From assembly GCA_024697425.1 (NCBI GenBank), contig JAILFT010000064.1:1-40295 (forward strand): a stretch of 40,295 nt of DNA, written 5' to 3'. The notes under the pieces are model-generated. The model was not told the origin of the DNA and did no database searches. It saw only the letters and a list, made by a program, of their open reading frames with translations. Origin of the DNA: Butyrivibrio sp. GTDB taxonomy: Bacteria > Bacillota > Clostridia > Lachnospirales > Lachnospiraceae. A program made the position numbers and the translations under genes. Position 1 is the first letter of the stretch; each line of letters starts with the position of its first letter. Of the stretch, positions 7,082 through 17,449 are shown piece by piece.

Positions 7082-9838
7082 TTAGTTTCCTGCCGATACT
7101 TCGTCGGTGACTGCATCAATTATTGAATCCACGATCTCACCCGGGGTTGGAACTGCGGGCTGCTCAGGTGCAGGCGCGTTGGGATCGATTCCCGCAGCGG
7201 CGGCTGCAGCAGCTGCTGCGGCCTCTAAAGCTCCGCGCTCGCCGTTTATGATGCCCTCAATGCCTTCCTGAGCCATGAACTCGGGAGTGTGGTGACACTG
7301 GTTAAGCACCGTTACGGTGTTACCGTTCTCATCCGTGGTAGTGGTATAAGCTGAATTGGTCTGAACATAATTTACAAAGCCTGACTGCAGTGCCGGAGGA
7401 ACAGGCGGTGTAAGCTCAAATACTCCTGCTGTCTTGAAAGGACAGAACTCTGAAGCGGGAAGTCCATCCATTGCGCACATTGTGCCCTGATAGTGGACAT
7501 CACAGCTCTCTGTGGGAACCGTTCCTTCCTCGAAATACTCACTGATCAGCGTTCCGTCGCAAAGGCCTGCAATGGGCTGTTTGCCGGATCTTGCACAGAC
7601 TGTTGCGGAGGTGATACCGCTGGGTACTGTGAAGGAGGAGTAAGGAAGGTCTGCGTGAACCTGTTCCATTACCTTTCTCCACATGGTCTTTGCAAGGTTC
7701 TTCTCTGCTGAAACAGTCATCTTGGCGTTGTTGTCGTAGCCTGCCCAGGTGGTTGCTGTGTAGTAGTTGGTGTATCCTGCAAACCAGACGTCGTTGTAAT
7801 CTGAAGTTGTTCCTGTCTTACCTGCAATGGCTGTGGTTCCGAAGTTTACGGATCCGCCGGTACCGCTGGTTACAACGTCCTGCATTGCGCTGGTGAGAAG
7901 GAAAGCAGTGGTCTCTTTGATGATCCTCTTGGAGCTTACCTGTGTGTTGTCCAGTACAATGTTTCCGTCGTGGTCCACAACCTTGGTGTAGAGCTTGGGC
8001 TCTGCGTAAACGCCGCCGTTGCCGATTGCCGCATAGGCTGCGTTCAGCTCGATATTCTTAACGCCGTAGGTAAGTCCGCCAAGTGCGGTGGACTGCTGTA
8101 TGTCTGAGTAAACCTTGCCGTTTATGGTCACATTCTCGGCCAGGGTGGTAAAACCGAAGTTCTTAAGGTAATCAAATCCAAGCTGGGGTGTGATCAGTGT
8201 CAGAGCCTCGACTGCGATTACGTTCATGGAGTCTCTGATTGCGGATCTTACGGTGTTAAGTCCGCGGTACTGACTGCCCCACCAGTTTCTTACAAGGGTT
8301 CCGTCGTTGTAGGCAAAAGGCGCATCGTTAAACACGGTAGCCAGCGTAAGTCCTGCACTGTCAATGCCGGGAGCATAGGTGGAAAGCACCTTAAAGGTTG
8401 ATCCGGGCTGACGGTAGGAGTCTGTTGCTCTGTTAAGGGTCCTGCTGGCGGTCTTCTCGCCTCGTCCGCCCACCATGGCAACGATATAACCTGTGCTCTG
8501 TTCCTCGACAGTGATGGATACCTGAGGCTGAGGGATAAGGTTGATCTTCTCTGCCAGTACGGAATCGCCGTCCTTCATGACAACCGACTTATATTCCTCG
8601 ATGCCGGCCTCTGCGGATTCATGGGAATCGTAGAGCATGTTGAAGGAGCTCTTCTGTTCCTTGAAATAAGCCTGGTACATTTCACTGCTGTAGTTGCTTA
8701 CGTTTCCGTCAGCATCCTGAACAGACAGTTCATAGGTCAAAAGATATTTCGTCCCCTCCGGATAGTTGCTCTCATCCTGGAAAACGGAGTCGCAGATCTT
8801 CTGGATCTTGGGGTTCTGAGTGGAGTATATCTTAAGGCCGCCGCTGTAAAGCAGTGTGTAGGCCTGTGTCTCGTTGTAGCCTGCCTCAATAAGGTCATCC
8901 AGAACGTCATTGGTAAGGGCATCAACGAAATAGGAGTTGATGGTGGAATCGCCGCCGGATTCCTGGTTTACCGTCTGGATCCTTGAGTAAACATCATCAG
9001 CCATGGCTGTATCGTACTGGATCTGATTGATGTACTCGTGCTTGAGCATGTTTCCCAGAACTTTCTTGCGCCTCTCGGCATTGTCATCGGGATGGGAGAT
9101 GGGATTGAACTTACTGGGGTTCTGAGTGATGGCCGCTATGCATGCGCACTCGGAAAGGTTTAGCTCGCTGACGGACTTATTGAAGTAACGCAGGGATGCC
9201 GCCTGAACACCCAGTGTGTTCTGACCAAGGTTGATGGTGTTCATATAATTAAGAAGAATCTCATCCTTGGACATGGTCTTTTCAAGCTGAACAGCCAGGT
9301 ACTGTTCCTGGATCTTACGCTTTACAGACTCAATAAAGGTCTCGTTGGTCCATCCGGAAAAGACATTGTTCTTAAGAAGCTGCTGTGTAATTGTACTTGC
9401 ACCCTCGGAGAAATGTCCGGAAGTGACACCGACAAAGCCGGCACGGATGATACCCTGGATATCGATACCGTTGTGCTCATAGAATCGCTCATCCTCGATT
9501 GATACAAAGGCGTGAGCCAGATTCTCGGGGATCATATCCATTGTGACCGGGATTCTGTTGGAATCTGTTGATACCAGCTTGGCAATCTGATTGCCGTCTG
9601 TGTCATAAACAAAGGTTGAAAATCCTGTGGGGGTAACATCGATGTTGCCTATGTCGGGCGCATCATCCCTGATGCCGTTGAATACTCCGATTCCTGCGCT
9701 GGCACCGATTATCACCACAGCCAGGATCAGGGCCAGGACAATATAAAACCCGAAGAGGCTTATCTTTTTGCCCCATTTATTGGTACCGGAATTCAGCGCT
9801 CTTGCCTGCTGATTGATACCTCTTTTTCCGTAATTCAT
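7082..9838 (-). CDS. Class A penicillin-binding protein (GT51 transglycosylase + transpeptidase)
   Basis: N-terminal TM, EDERFYEHNGID, EGASTITQQLLKN (GT51), transpeptidase SxxK region RQPGSTFK, AGKTGTTSDYNDVWFAGY; C-terminal poly-Ala tract. Confidence 0.95.
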   Translation of the reverse strand: MNYGKRGINQQARALNSGTNKWGKKISLFGFYIVLALILAVVIIGASAGIGVFNGIRDDAPDIGNIDVTPTGFSTFVYDTDGNQIAKLVSTDSNRIPVTMDMIPENLAHAFVSIEDERFYEHNGIDIQGIIRAGFVGVTSGHFSEGASTITQQLLKNNVFSGWTNETFIESVKRKIQEQYLAVQLEKTMSKDEILLNYMNTINLGQNTLGVQAASLRYFNKSVSELNLSECACIAAITQNPSKFNPISHPDDNAERRKKVLGNMLKHEYINQIQYDTAMADDVYSRIQTVNQESGGDSTINSYFVDALTNDVLDDLIEAGYNETQAYTLLYSGGLKIYSTQNPKIQKICDSVFQDESNYPEGTKYLLTYELSVQDADGNVSNYSSEMYQAYFKEQKSSFNMLYDSHESAEAGIEEYKSVVMKDGDSVLAEKINLIPQPQVSITVEEQSTGYIVAMVGGRGEKTASRTLNRATDSYRQPGSTFKVLSTYAPGIDSAGLTLATVFNDAPFAYNDGTLVRNWWGSQYRGLNTVRSAIRDSMNVIAVEALTLITPQLGFDYLKNFGFTTLAENVTINGKVYSDIQQSTALGGLTYGVKNIELNAAYAAIGNGGVYAEPKLYTKVVDHDGNIVLDNTQVSSKRIIKETTAFLLTSAMQDVVTSGTGGSVNFGTTAIAGKTGTTSDYNDVWFAGYTNYYTATTWAGYDNNAKMTVSAEKNLAKTMWRKVMEQVHADLPYSSFTVPSGITSATVCARSGKQPIAGLCDGTLISEYFEEGTVPTESCDVHYQGTMCAMDGLPASEFCPFKTAGVFELTPPVPPALQSGFVNYVQTNSAYTTTTDENGNTVTVLNQCHHTPEFMAQEGIEGIINGERGALEAAAAAAAAAAGIDPNAPAPEQPAVPTPGEIVDSIIDAVTDEVSAGN

Positions 9839-9914
9839 AAACTACCTCACAATAATTCAATGTTCTTAAACTAAACTATTATACCACAAATCCCATAAAT
9901 CCAAAATTTAGCGT

Positions 9915-9943
9915 TTGAAATGGTACATTAAGCGTGGTAGACT
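9915..9943 (+). promoter_or_regulatory. Putative promoter of DUF975-like gene
   Basis: TTGAAA, 17-bp spacer, TAGACT, followed by an AG-rich RBS (AGAGAGGAGAA) before ATG 9981. Confidence 0.5.
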
Positions 9944-9980
9944 TTTCTGTATATGAGGTTTTAAGAGAGGAGAAAAGATT

Positions 9981-10712
9981 ATGTGGAATCGAAAAGAAGT
10001 AAAGACACGAGGCAAAGTTAATTTTAAGAAGAATTACTGGAAATCTGTGCTTGTAGCATTCATCGCAGGTCTGTTCACAGTTTCAACAACTGTAGCATCA
10101 AGAAACAGCTTCAGCAGTGAAGAGGCATCACAGGCATTTCAGAATATCCTTGAGGATCCTGATGCAATGATGTACCTTATGGTTATATTCGGAGCACTCA
10201 GCACTGTTCTTCTGGTACTCAAGCTTGTTGATATTTTCCTGTTCAAGCCCCTTGAGGTTGGCTGCAGCAGATTCTTCGTTGTAAACCAGCATGTAAACGC
10301 TGAGGTTGGTGAAGTTGCTCACGCTTTCAGAAACAACTACCTTACAGCAGTTCTTGCACTGTTCCTTAGAAACCTGCTCATCGGACTGGCAACATTTCTG
10401 TTTATCATTCCCGGTATTATCCTTGGTTTCTCATACAGACTTGTTCCCTACATCCTTGCAGAGGAGCCTACAATCAGTGCAACAGATGCTCTCAAGAAAT
10501 CAAGGGCTATGATGAAAGGCCACAAGTGGGCATCATTTGTATATGACCTTTCCTTCATCGGATGGTTCTTTGTATCACTTATAACTCTTAACATCGCAGG
10601 TCTTCTGTATGTTAACCCTTACAAGATGAACGCAGATGCCGCTCTCTATGAGTCCATCAAGGCTGCCAACGGCTTTGGTACTCCTGCAGAAGCAGAGCCC
10701 CAGCAGTTCTGA
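9981..10712 (+). CDS. DUF975-like integral membrane protein
   Basis: 243 aa; N-terminal R-x-x-x-K-x-x-NYWKS pattern, several TM helices, FFVVNQHVNAEVGEV, FIIPGIILGFSYRLVPYILAEEP motifs. Confidence 0.75.
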   Translation: MWNRKEVKTRGKVNFKKNYWKSVLVAFIAGLFTVSTTVASRNSFSSEEASQAFQNILEDPDAMMYLMVIFGALSTVLLVLKLVDIFLFKPLEVGCSRFFVVNQHVNAEVGEVAHAFRNNYLTAVLALFLRNLLIGLATFLFIIPGIILGFSYRLVPYILAEEPTISATDALKKSRAMMKGHKWASFVYDLSFIGWFFVSLITLNIAGLLYVNPYKMNADAALYESIKAANGFGTPAEAEPQQF

Positions 10713-10754
10713 TCCGATTAAAACACAAGCGTTATCAATAACATAAGTTTTGAA

Positions 10755-11945
10755 TCAAGAGCTTTGGCCATCGCCCCTGAATTCCACGGGGGTGACGCCA
10801 AAGCTTTTTTTGAACAGCCTTGTAAAGTAGGAATAATTGTCGTACCCAACCTTCTGGGAAATCATATTTATGGGCTCGTCAGTATCAAGGAGAAGATCCT
10901 TGGCAAGGCGCAGTCTCTTTTCTATAACATAGTTCTTGAAGCTCATTCCCGTCTCTTTCTTGAAAATCCTGGTTATGTAATCCTGGTCAAAATAAAACAG
11001 CTCCGACAGGTGTTCCCGGCTCATATCCTCGGTGAAGTGAGCATCCACGTACTGGATAAGGTTGGTGGAGGCCTCCTCGTCCACGTAGACGATCCCTCTG
11101 GCTTCTTCGTAGGGCATGGCAAGAAGGCTCTCGAAGCTCTCCACAGCCTCCCGCAGCTCCTGAATTTTCTTTTCCCCTGACAAAAGAATTCTCACAGGAA
11201 GCGTGATTTCCTTCCGGATCATGGAAAGCGCCTCGCTTATAACAGGGCGGATAAGCTGCTGGCCGTCTTTGCTGTCCCTGACCGGAATCAGCGCAAGAAG
11301 CAGGAACTCTCCGGACTGATAGGGCAAAAGAGCTCCAAATTCCGCGTAATCTGCTCCAAGGACCGACTCCAGAATCCTACCTATGCGACCGGTGGCCTCC
11401 CATCTGTCGGTGTTGCCGTAGATCTGGATGAGGGCGGAAATGTAGGAAGTGTTTTTGTCCAGAGAGGGCAGTAGCTTGGTGATGTCTTGAATGAAGGCTC
11501 TGTCCGTTATCCTGCTGGTAAGAAGGTAGTCGCACCACAGGGCGGAAAGGGCCTCTTTGAGGTCACCGGTTTCCTGCCTGGATTCCTCAAGAGCCTTCTT
11601 TATTATGCGTGTGAGTTCGGGATAATCGATGGGCTTAAGGAAGTAGTGGAATGATCTGAGTTCCAGAGCTCTTTTGGCGTAGGAAAAATCCGCGTAGTTG
11701 GTAAGAAAGATGGTTGGAATGCGGTTCCCCTGCTCCCTTATGATTCCAAGAAGATCCAGACCGCTTCCGTGGGGCATGTCGATGTCGGAGAGGAGAAGGT
11801 CGATGGATGACTCAGAGAGGATCTCCTGAGCTTTTTGTATGTCGTAGGCGGTGAAAACCTGTCTGATTCCCAGACTTTCCCAGTCTATTCCCTTTTGAAG
11901 AGCGGCGATGACAAATTTGTCATCATCTACCAGTAAAACATTCAT
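10755..11945 (-). CDS. AraC-type response regulator (YesN-like)
   Basis: Receiver domain MNVLLVDDDKFV...LLLSDIDMPHGSG...FLKPI plus C-terminal AraC HTH (YFDQDYITRIFKKETGMSFKNYVIEKRL...VGYDNYSYFTRLFKKSFGVTPVEFR). Confidence 0.95.
   Translation of the reverse strand: MNVLLVDDDKFVIAALQKGIDWESLGIRQVFTAYDIQKAQEILSESSIDLLLSDIDMPHGSGLDLLGIIREQGNRIPTIFLTNYADFSYAKRALELRSFHYFLKPIDYPELTRIIKKALEESRQETGDLKEALSALWCDYLLTSRITDRAFIQDITKLLPSLDKNTSYISALIQIYGNTDRWEATGRIGRILESVLGADYAEFGALLPYQSGEFLLLALIPVRDSKDGQQLIRPVISEALSMIRKEITLPVRILLSGEKKIQELREAVESFESLLAMPYEEARGIVYVDEEASTNLIQYVDAHFTEDMSREHLSELFYFDQDYITRIFKKETGMSFKNYVIEKRLRLAKDLLLDTDEPINMISQKVGYDNYSYFTRLFKKSFGVTPVEFRGDGQSS
10759..10811 (+). terminator. Terminator for DUF975-like gene, embedded in the 3' coding end of the convergent response regulator
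   Basis: AGCTTTGGC...(GCCCC...GGGGG)...GCCAAAGCT followed by TTTTTTT. Confidence 0.75.
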
Positions 11946-11958
11946 TGCAAAAATCCCC

Positions 11959-13650
11959 TTATTTTTGAACAGAATATGGAATGTGTATGATCACCGATGC
12001 TCCGCCTTGCGCCGGGTTTTCCAGGCTTAGAGCAAAGGAGTCTCCGTAAAGAAGCCTCATCCTGCGGATGCAGTTGGTGATACCGATGTGGTCTCCGTTG
12101 TCCTCAAGCTGTTCTCCGTTGTAGACCTTTTTAAGGAAGTCGCTCGGAAAGCCCTGTCCGTTGTCGGTGATGCACACACTAAGCCGTCCGTCCGCGGTTT
12201 TGCTGCAGACAAGGCCTATATGCAGGGCCTCGCCCCGGGCGGGAGACGCATGTTTGATGGTGTTTTCAATAAAAGTGATGAGAAGCAGCGGCGGTATGTC
12301 GGCCGAGAGCAGATCATCCGCTACATCCAGGTCATACTCCGTGCTGCGGGAAAGGCGCATGTTCTGTATGGCCAGGTAGTCACTGATGTGATCCAGCTCA
12401 TTTCCCAGGGGCACAAAGTCCTTGTCCGCCTGGAAAAGATATCTGAAGTACCTTGAGGTGAACTGCAGCATCTTCTGGGCAGCATCAAGATCCCCAAGGC
12501 TCACCATGCTGTCGATGGTGGTGAGGCAGTTTAAGTAGAAGTGAGGCTTTATCTGCTGCTGCAGGAAGTGGATCCTGAATTTGTTCTTATCAAGCTCTGC
12601 CTCGTACACATCGATTCTAAGCCTTGTGATCTCATGTATAAGGTTCTTAAACTGGTCGTTGATCTGGTTCAGCTCCTGAATCCTGGAATCCGTAAGTTCC
12701 AGCTCCGCGGCATCGTCTTCCTCAAGAGAACCCATGGTTTTGAGCCTTTCGGAAAAGAGCTTTATGGGGAGGATGACTTTTCTGTAGGTGAGAAGGATAT
12801 ATCCGCCCATGATAAAGCTCAGCATCAGAGCTGCCAGGAATACCAGAAACTGCAGTATGAACAAGGTTCCGTAATTTCCAAGGATCTGAGCATCTATTAA
12901 TAATGTAAAGGGCAGCCCCGATTCCTCCCCGGGGAAGGTGAGGCTGTCGTAGAGGCGCTTCTCAAAACCTGAAGGACGCGCTCCGGTCTGATAGAAGATG
13001 CCGCCGATGGGAGACTGGACTCTGATATTCCCGTGCTCTCCAAGATTTAGGGAGGACAGGGGAGAGAGCATGTCTTCTATGGAGACCATGGCTACAAAGG
13101 TCCTGTGCTTGTAGGTGATCAGATAGTAAAGGTAGGTTCTGCCGCGGATCTCCAGTGGAGCCCAGGAGGAATCCGGCGCGGAGCCGCCTTCTCTTTTCAC
13201 ATCGGAAGTGATCTTGGCCTTCACGGACTTGTAGGTGTCGTAGTCCAGTTTGAGCTCGGAGGCGTTAAAAAAGATATCACCTTCATCCCAGTAGAAGAAA
13301 TACTGGTACTCACTTCCTGTGGAATACTGCATGTCACTGACACGAAGCCGAAGGTCATTGCTGGCCTGCCTGAAGTCACCCATGTGCCCGGTGGACTTGA
13401 AGGAATCCAGGATGGGGTCATGGACCACGGTCCACTGTACAAAGTGCTTTATAGCCGAGAGCTTGTGCTCCAATTCAGTTTGATAGATGTTTACGGCGTT
13501 CTCCAGTGCCAGGTTGTTCTGCCTTCTGATCTCAGAAAAGGAAAACCAGCTCACCACCACGAAAAGGATCACTATGGGGATGGCCAACCACACGGTTTTG
13601 CTCAGAACCTGGATCACGGGATAGGACCGGGATCTCTTTGTATTATTCAT
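11959..13650 (-). CDS. Sensor histidine kinase (YesM-like)
   Basis: Two TM segments around an extracytoplasmic sensor, His-kinase box QQIKPHFYLNCLTTI, N box NTIKHA, DNGQGFP and GITNCIRRMRLLYG. Confidence 0.95.
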   Translation of the reverse strand: MNNTKRSRSYPVIQVLSKTVWLAIPIVILFVVVSWFSFSEIRRQNNLALENAVNIYQTELEHKLSAIKHFVQWTVVHDPILDSFKSTGHMGDFRQASNDLRLRVSDMQYSTGSEYQYFFYWDEGDIFFNASELKLDYDTYKSVKAKITSDVKREGGSAPDSSWAPLEIRGRTYLYYLITYKHRTFVAMVSIEDMLSPLSSLNLGEHGNIRVQSPIGGIFYQTGARPSGFEKRLYDSLTFPGEESGLPFTLLIDAQILGNYGTLFILQFLVFLAALMLSFIMGGYILLTYRKVILPIKLFSERLKTMGSLEEDDAAELELTDSRIQELNQINDQFKNLIHEITRLRIDVYEAELDKNKFRIHFLQQQIKPHFYLNCLTTIDSMVSLGDLDAAQKMLQFTSRYFRYLFQADKDFVPLGNELDHISDYLAIQNMRLSRSTEYDLDVADDLLSADIPPLLLITFIENTIKHASPARGEALHIGLVCSKTADGRLSVCITDNGQGFPSDFLKKVYNGEQLEDNGDHIGITNCIRRMRLLYGDSFALSLENPAQGGASVIIHIPYSVQK

Positions 13651-13793
13651 GCCTTCATTATATAGAAAAGATAAATTGTGTGCTATACATTTTGAGACCC
13701 TTGTCGGAAAAGTGCTAGGGGCAAAACAGAATTGTGCTATTTTTTCGTTTATGAAAAATTTATTATCATTTCATAAACATAAGGAGCACACAG

Positions 13794-14702
13794 ATGAAAA
13801 ATAAAGCATTTGCCAATATAAAACGACATTATCAGCTGTACCTTCTGCTGCTTCCCTCGGCGATACTTCTTTTCTGCTTTGCCTATCTTCCCATGTTCGG
13901 AATAGTGATAGCCTTTCAGAAGTATTCACCTGCACTGGGAGTCATGGGCAGCAAGTTTGTGGGATTTGCAAATTTCCTACAGTTCTTCAGATCCTACCAG
14001 TTTGGGGTGACCATCAAGAATACACTTCTTCTGAGTATTTACAGCATTCTTGTGGGCTTTCCCCTTCCCATACTTCTGGCACTTATGTGCAATCAGATGA
14101 AGACAAAGATGTTCAAGAAGGTTTTCCAGGTGGTTACCTACCTTCCGCATTTCATCTCCACCATGGTAATGTGCGGTCTCATCCTGATCTTCCTTTCGCC
14201 TTCAAGCGGATTGTTCGCAAATCTTTTTAAGCTTTTTGGCGGAACTTTCCCGAACCTGATGGCCAGCGCATCAAGCTTCAAGCATGTGTATGTATGGAGT
14301 GACATCTGGCAGCATCTGGGCTGGGACTCCATCATATATCTTGCAGCACTTGCAGGAATAGATCCTACCTATTATGAGGCAGCAACTGTGGACGGAGCCA
14401 CCACTTTGCAGAAAATCCGTTTCATCGATATCCCTATGATCCTTCCCACTGCGGTGGTGCTCCTGATCCTCAGAGCCGGCAGTATCTTGGGCATAGGCTT
14501 CGAGAAGGTATTCCTTCTCCAGAACGTTCAGAACATCATGAGCAGTGAGATCATCTCCACCTACGTTTACAAAATGGGTATGCAGAGCATGCAGTATTCC
14601 CTCTCTACTGCGATAGGTCTTTTCAATACGGTGGTTAACGTGATAGTGCTTCTTGCAGTAAATATCATAGCCAGGAAATTTACGGACAACAGTCTGTTTT
14701 AA
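13794..14702 (+). CDS. Sugar ABC transporter permease (LplB/YtcP type)
   Basis: HYQLYLLLLPSAILLFCFAYLPMFGIVIAFQ; EAAxxDGA loop (YYEAATVDGATTLQKIRFIDIPMI). Confidence 0.95.
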   Translation: MKNKAFANIKRHYQLYLLLLPSAILLFCFAYLPMFGIVIAFQKYSPALGVMGSKFVGFANFLQFFRSYQFGVTIKNTLLLSIYSILVGFPLPILLALMCNQMKTKMFKKVFQVVTYLPHFISTMVMCGLILIFLSPSSGLFANLFKLFGGTFPNLMASASSFKHVYVWSDIWQHLGWDSIIYLAALAGIDPTYYEAATVDGATTLQKIRFIDIPMILPTAVVLLILRAGSILGIGFEKVFLLQNVQNIMSSEIISTYVYKMGMQSMQYSLSTAIGLFNTVVNVIVLLAVNIIARKFTDNSLF

Positions 14703-14714
14703 CGGGAGAAACCA

Positions 14715-15608
14715 ATGAACGGGAAAAAGAAACAGCAATTTACCCAGGATACTGTGGTAAACATCATATTTCATATAATTGCCATCCTTATGATCCTCAT
14801 GGTCATATATCCACTCTGGTTTGTCATCATCGCCAGTTTCAGTAATCCGGCGGATGTGGCCAGCGGTAAGGTCTGGATTTGGCCCAAGACCCTTGATGTA
14901 AGAGGATATCAGAAGCTTTTTGAGCAGAGACAGATCTGGAAGAGCTATCTGAATACCATTATCTATACCGTAGTCGGCACGGCGATTGCTCTTTTTGTGA
15001 ATATAACAGCCGGCTACGCCATGTCCAGAAAGGACTTGCCCGGTAGAAAATGGATCAACGTTTTCTATGTAATCCCCATGTTTGTCAGCGGAGGTCTCAT
15101 ACCTACCTATCTCGTTGTCAAACAGTTTGGCCTCCTGGATAGCTTTCTGGTAATGGTCCTGCCCTTTGCGGTATCCACTTACAACATTATTGTGGCCAGA
15201 ACCTTCTTCCAGAGCTCCCTTCCGGAGTCTCTGTGGGAGGCGGCTCAGATTGACGGCTGCAGTACCTTAAGATACTTCATTCAGTTTGCCGTGCCTCTTT
15301 CAAAGGCGGTCATCGCGGTGGTTGGCCTCTGGACGGCGGTGGGCCTTTGGAACTCCTGGTTCAATGCTCTTATCTATCTGCAGAGTGAGAACCTGATACC
15401 GCTGCAGCTTCTTTTGAGGAGAATTCTTATAGCAAACGAGTCGCTGCTTGGGGCAGCCACAGGAACCATGGCTCAGGAGCTGAGGCAGCTCTCTGACATG
15501 ATGAAGTACGGATCAATTGTGATTTCTACATTGCCGATCATGATGCTCTATCCTTTCCTTCAGAAATATTTCAATCAGGGCGTCATGATAGGAGCAGTGA
15601 AGGGATAA
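14715..15608 (+). CDS. Carbohydrate ABC transporter permease
   Basis: EAAQIDGCSTLRYFIQFAVPLSKAVIAV loop; 6 TM; C-terminal PFLQKYFNQGVMIGAVKG. Confidence 0.95.
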   Translation: MNGKKKQQFTQDTVVNIIFHIIAILMILMVIYPLWFVIIASFSNPADVASGKVWIWPKTLDVRGYQKLFEQRQIWKSYLNTIIYTVVGTAIALFVNITAGYAMSRKDLPGRKWINVFYVIPMFVSGGLIPTYLVVKQFGLLDSFLVMVLPFAVSTYNIIVARTFFQSSLPESLWEAAQIDGCSTLRYFIQFAVPLSKAVIAVVGLWTAVGLWNSWFNALIYLQSENLIPLQLLLRRILIANESLLGAATGTMAQELRQLSDMMKYGSIVISTLPIMMLYPFLQKYFNQGVMIGAVKG

Positions 15609-15646
15609 ATAGTTTAAAATTATATCAATGTAAAAGGAGAGAGAAA

Positions 15647-17269
15647 ATGCAGAAAAAGTTTAGTTTGGCAGCAGGCGTATTGGCACTGACAGTTGCTCTT
15701 GTCGGATGCGGCAGCGCAGCAGAGACTGCACCCGCAGCTTCAAATGATGCGGCAGCACCCGCAGCAACAACCACAGAAGCAGCACCCGCGGCAGATACAG
15801 CCGATGCAGGTGCAGCAGGCTACGAAGTTGCTACAGTAAGATGGGCAGACTGGGGTGAGGACTATCACACAGGATTCCCGGATCAGGCAGCAGCTGAGGC
15901 CGGCATTACAGTAACCTGGGATACAATCCTTAACTCAGACTGGGCAGACAAGAAGGCAGTTCTTCTTGCAGGCGGCGATCTTCCCGATGCTTTCATGGGA
16001 TCCATCTGCTTCTCAGAGTCTGACATCCTGACAAACCAGGGTTCATTCATCGCCATCGATGATTATATTGACGAGTACATGCCTAACTTCAAGGCTATCA
16101 TCGATTCCGATCCCACAATGAAGGCTCTTGCAACTTCAGCAGACGGCCACATCTATGGCCTTCCTTCAAAGAAGCCCTGCAGACCTATCGTTGCAAACCA
16201 GATGTTCATCAACAAGCAGTGGCTTGATAACCTGGGACTTTCAGTTCCCACAACCTACAAGGAGTTCGAGGATGTTCTTCAGGCATTCAAGGATAACGAT
16301 GCCAACGGAAACGGCGATCCTAATGATGAGATTCCTTTCGGACAGGGCTATGCTGATTCAGTTATGTTCTTCTGCCTGCCATTCGGAACAACCATCGGTG
16401 CAGACGGCACTTACATGATGGCAATCCAGAACGGACAGCCCGTTTACCTTCCTGTAACAGACGGCTACAAGGAAGGACTTAAGTGGATGAATGAGTGCTA
16501 TGCTAAGGGCCTCATCGATCCCGAGCTCTTCACAGAAGATTCTTCCATGCGTGATGCAAAGCTCATGAGCGAGACACCTATCGTAGGCGCAGCTCCCGGC
16601 TGGACAGCAGATTCAACCTTCGGTGCTAACTCAGGCCAGTACGTTGCACTTCCCGCTCTTGCAGGTCCCGATGGACAGCAGTACATCTCATCTGACCCTG
16701 AGCACTGGAACTACAGCAGATATGAGTTCGTTGTTACATCAAGCTGTGAGAATCCCGGTCCCCTTCTTGCATGGGCTGACAAGTTCTACACAGAAGATGC
16801 TTCAATCCAGAACTTCTACGGTTCATTTGGTGTAGCTATCGAGAAGGACGAGGCAGCAGGTACTTACACAGTTCTTGCACCCAAGGATGGCAACTCTGCA
16901 GATACTTTTGCATGGATCAGCTCACTTCGTGACTTTGGCCCCAAGTATGTAGCAGACGGCTTCAACAGTAAGGTTACATATGCAGCTGAGAACGGCGATG
17001 CTTCCAAGCTCGCTCTTGATACAGAGCTCAGCAAGTATGCAAAAGAGGCATATCCTAACGTTAGTTACACTCCCGATCAGCTGAGCACACTGGCAACACT
17101 GTTCACAGATCTTGATGCTTATGTAACAGCTAACCAGGCTACATGGGTAACTGAGGGCGGCATCGACGATCAGTGGGATAACTACAAGCAGACACTGGAG
17201 GCTATGGGCTACAACGACTTCATCGCAATCCAGCAGGATGCTTACAACACATATCAGTCCAACAAGTAA
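15647..17269 (+). CDS. Extracellular solute-binding lipoprotein of sugar ABC transporter
   Basis: Lipobox LVGC, Ala/Thr-rich linker, then type 1 SBP fold motifs. Confidence 0.95.
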   Translation: MQKKFSLAAGVLALTVALVGCGSAAETAPAASNDAAAPAATTTEAAPAADTADAGAAGYEVATVRWADWGEDYHTGFPDQAAAEAGITVTWDTILNSDWADKKAVLLAGGDLPDAFMGSICFSESDILTNQGSFIAIDDYIDEYMPNFKAIIDSDPTMKALATSADGHIYGLPSKKPCRPIVANQMFINKQWLDNLGLSVPTTYKEFEDVLQAFKDNDANGNGDPNDEIPFGQGYADSVMFFCLPFGTTIGADGTYMMAIQNGQPVYLPVTDGYKEGLKWMNECYAKGLIDPELFTEDSSMRDAKLMSETPIVGAAPGWTADSTFGANSGQYVALPALAGPDGQQYISSDPEHWNYSRYEFVVTSSCENPGPLLAWADKFYTEDASIQNFYGSFGVAIEKDEAAGTYTVLAPKDGNSADTFAWISSLRDFGPKYVADGFNSKVTYAAENGDASKLALDTELSKYAKEAYPNVSYTPDQLSTLATLFTDLDAYVTANQATWVTEGGIDDQWDNYKQTLEAMGYNDFIAIQQDAYNTYQSNK

Positions 17270-17301
17270 TCCTTTGGATTTATAAAAGGAAAGAGAATAG
17301 A

Positions 17302-17341
17302 GGGAGCGCTGTGTTTTCGGGGAAACACGGCGCTCTCTTTA
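17302..17341 (+). terminator. Terminator after ABC transporter operon
   Basis: GGGAGCGC-GTGTTT-TCGGGG-AAACAC-GGCGCTCTC followed by TTTATTTTT. Confidence 0.8.
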
Positions 17342-17449
17342 TTTTTATTTTATAAATTTTAGATTTTGTTCATAATTCTATTGACACGCTAACATGTACA
17401 ATATTAAACTTAAATTTACCACCCGCTTTAACGCTTAAAAGCGATAACG

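Noticed and set aside
7196-7230. Poly-alanine tract near the C-terminus of the PBP
   Set aside because: Low-complexity linker common in class A PBP C-terminal tails; not a distinct feature.
8621-8986. 121-aa plus-strand ORF opposite the PBP gene
   Set aside because: Antisense shadow ORF within conserved PBP coding sequence.
13105-13665. 186-aa plus-strand ORF opposite the histidine kinase
   Set aside because: Antisense to a well-supported kinase, no RBS or recognisable family.
15720-15830. Ala/Thr-rich stretch after the lipobox of the solute-binding protein
   Set aside because: Typical flexible linker of Firmicute lipoproteins.
17381-17410. Promoter TTGACA with poor -10 (TAAACT) upstream of the protease locus
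   Set aside because: -10 match too weak to list as a feature; mentioned only as context.
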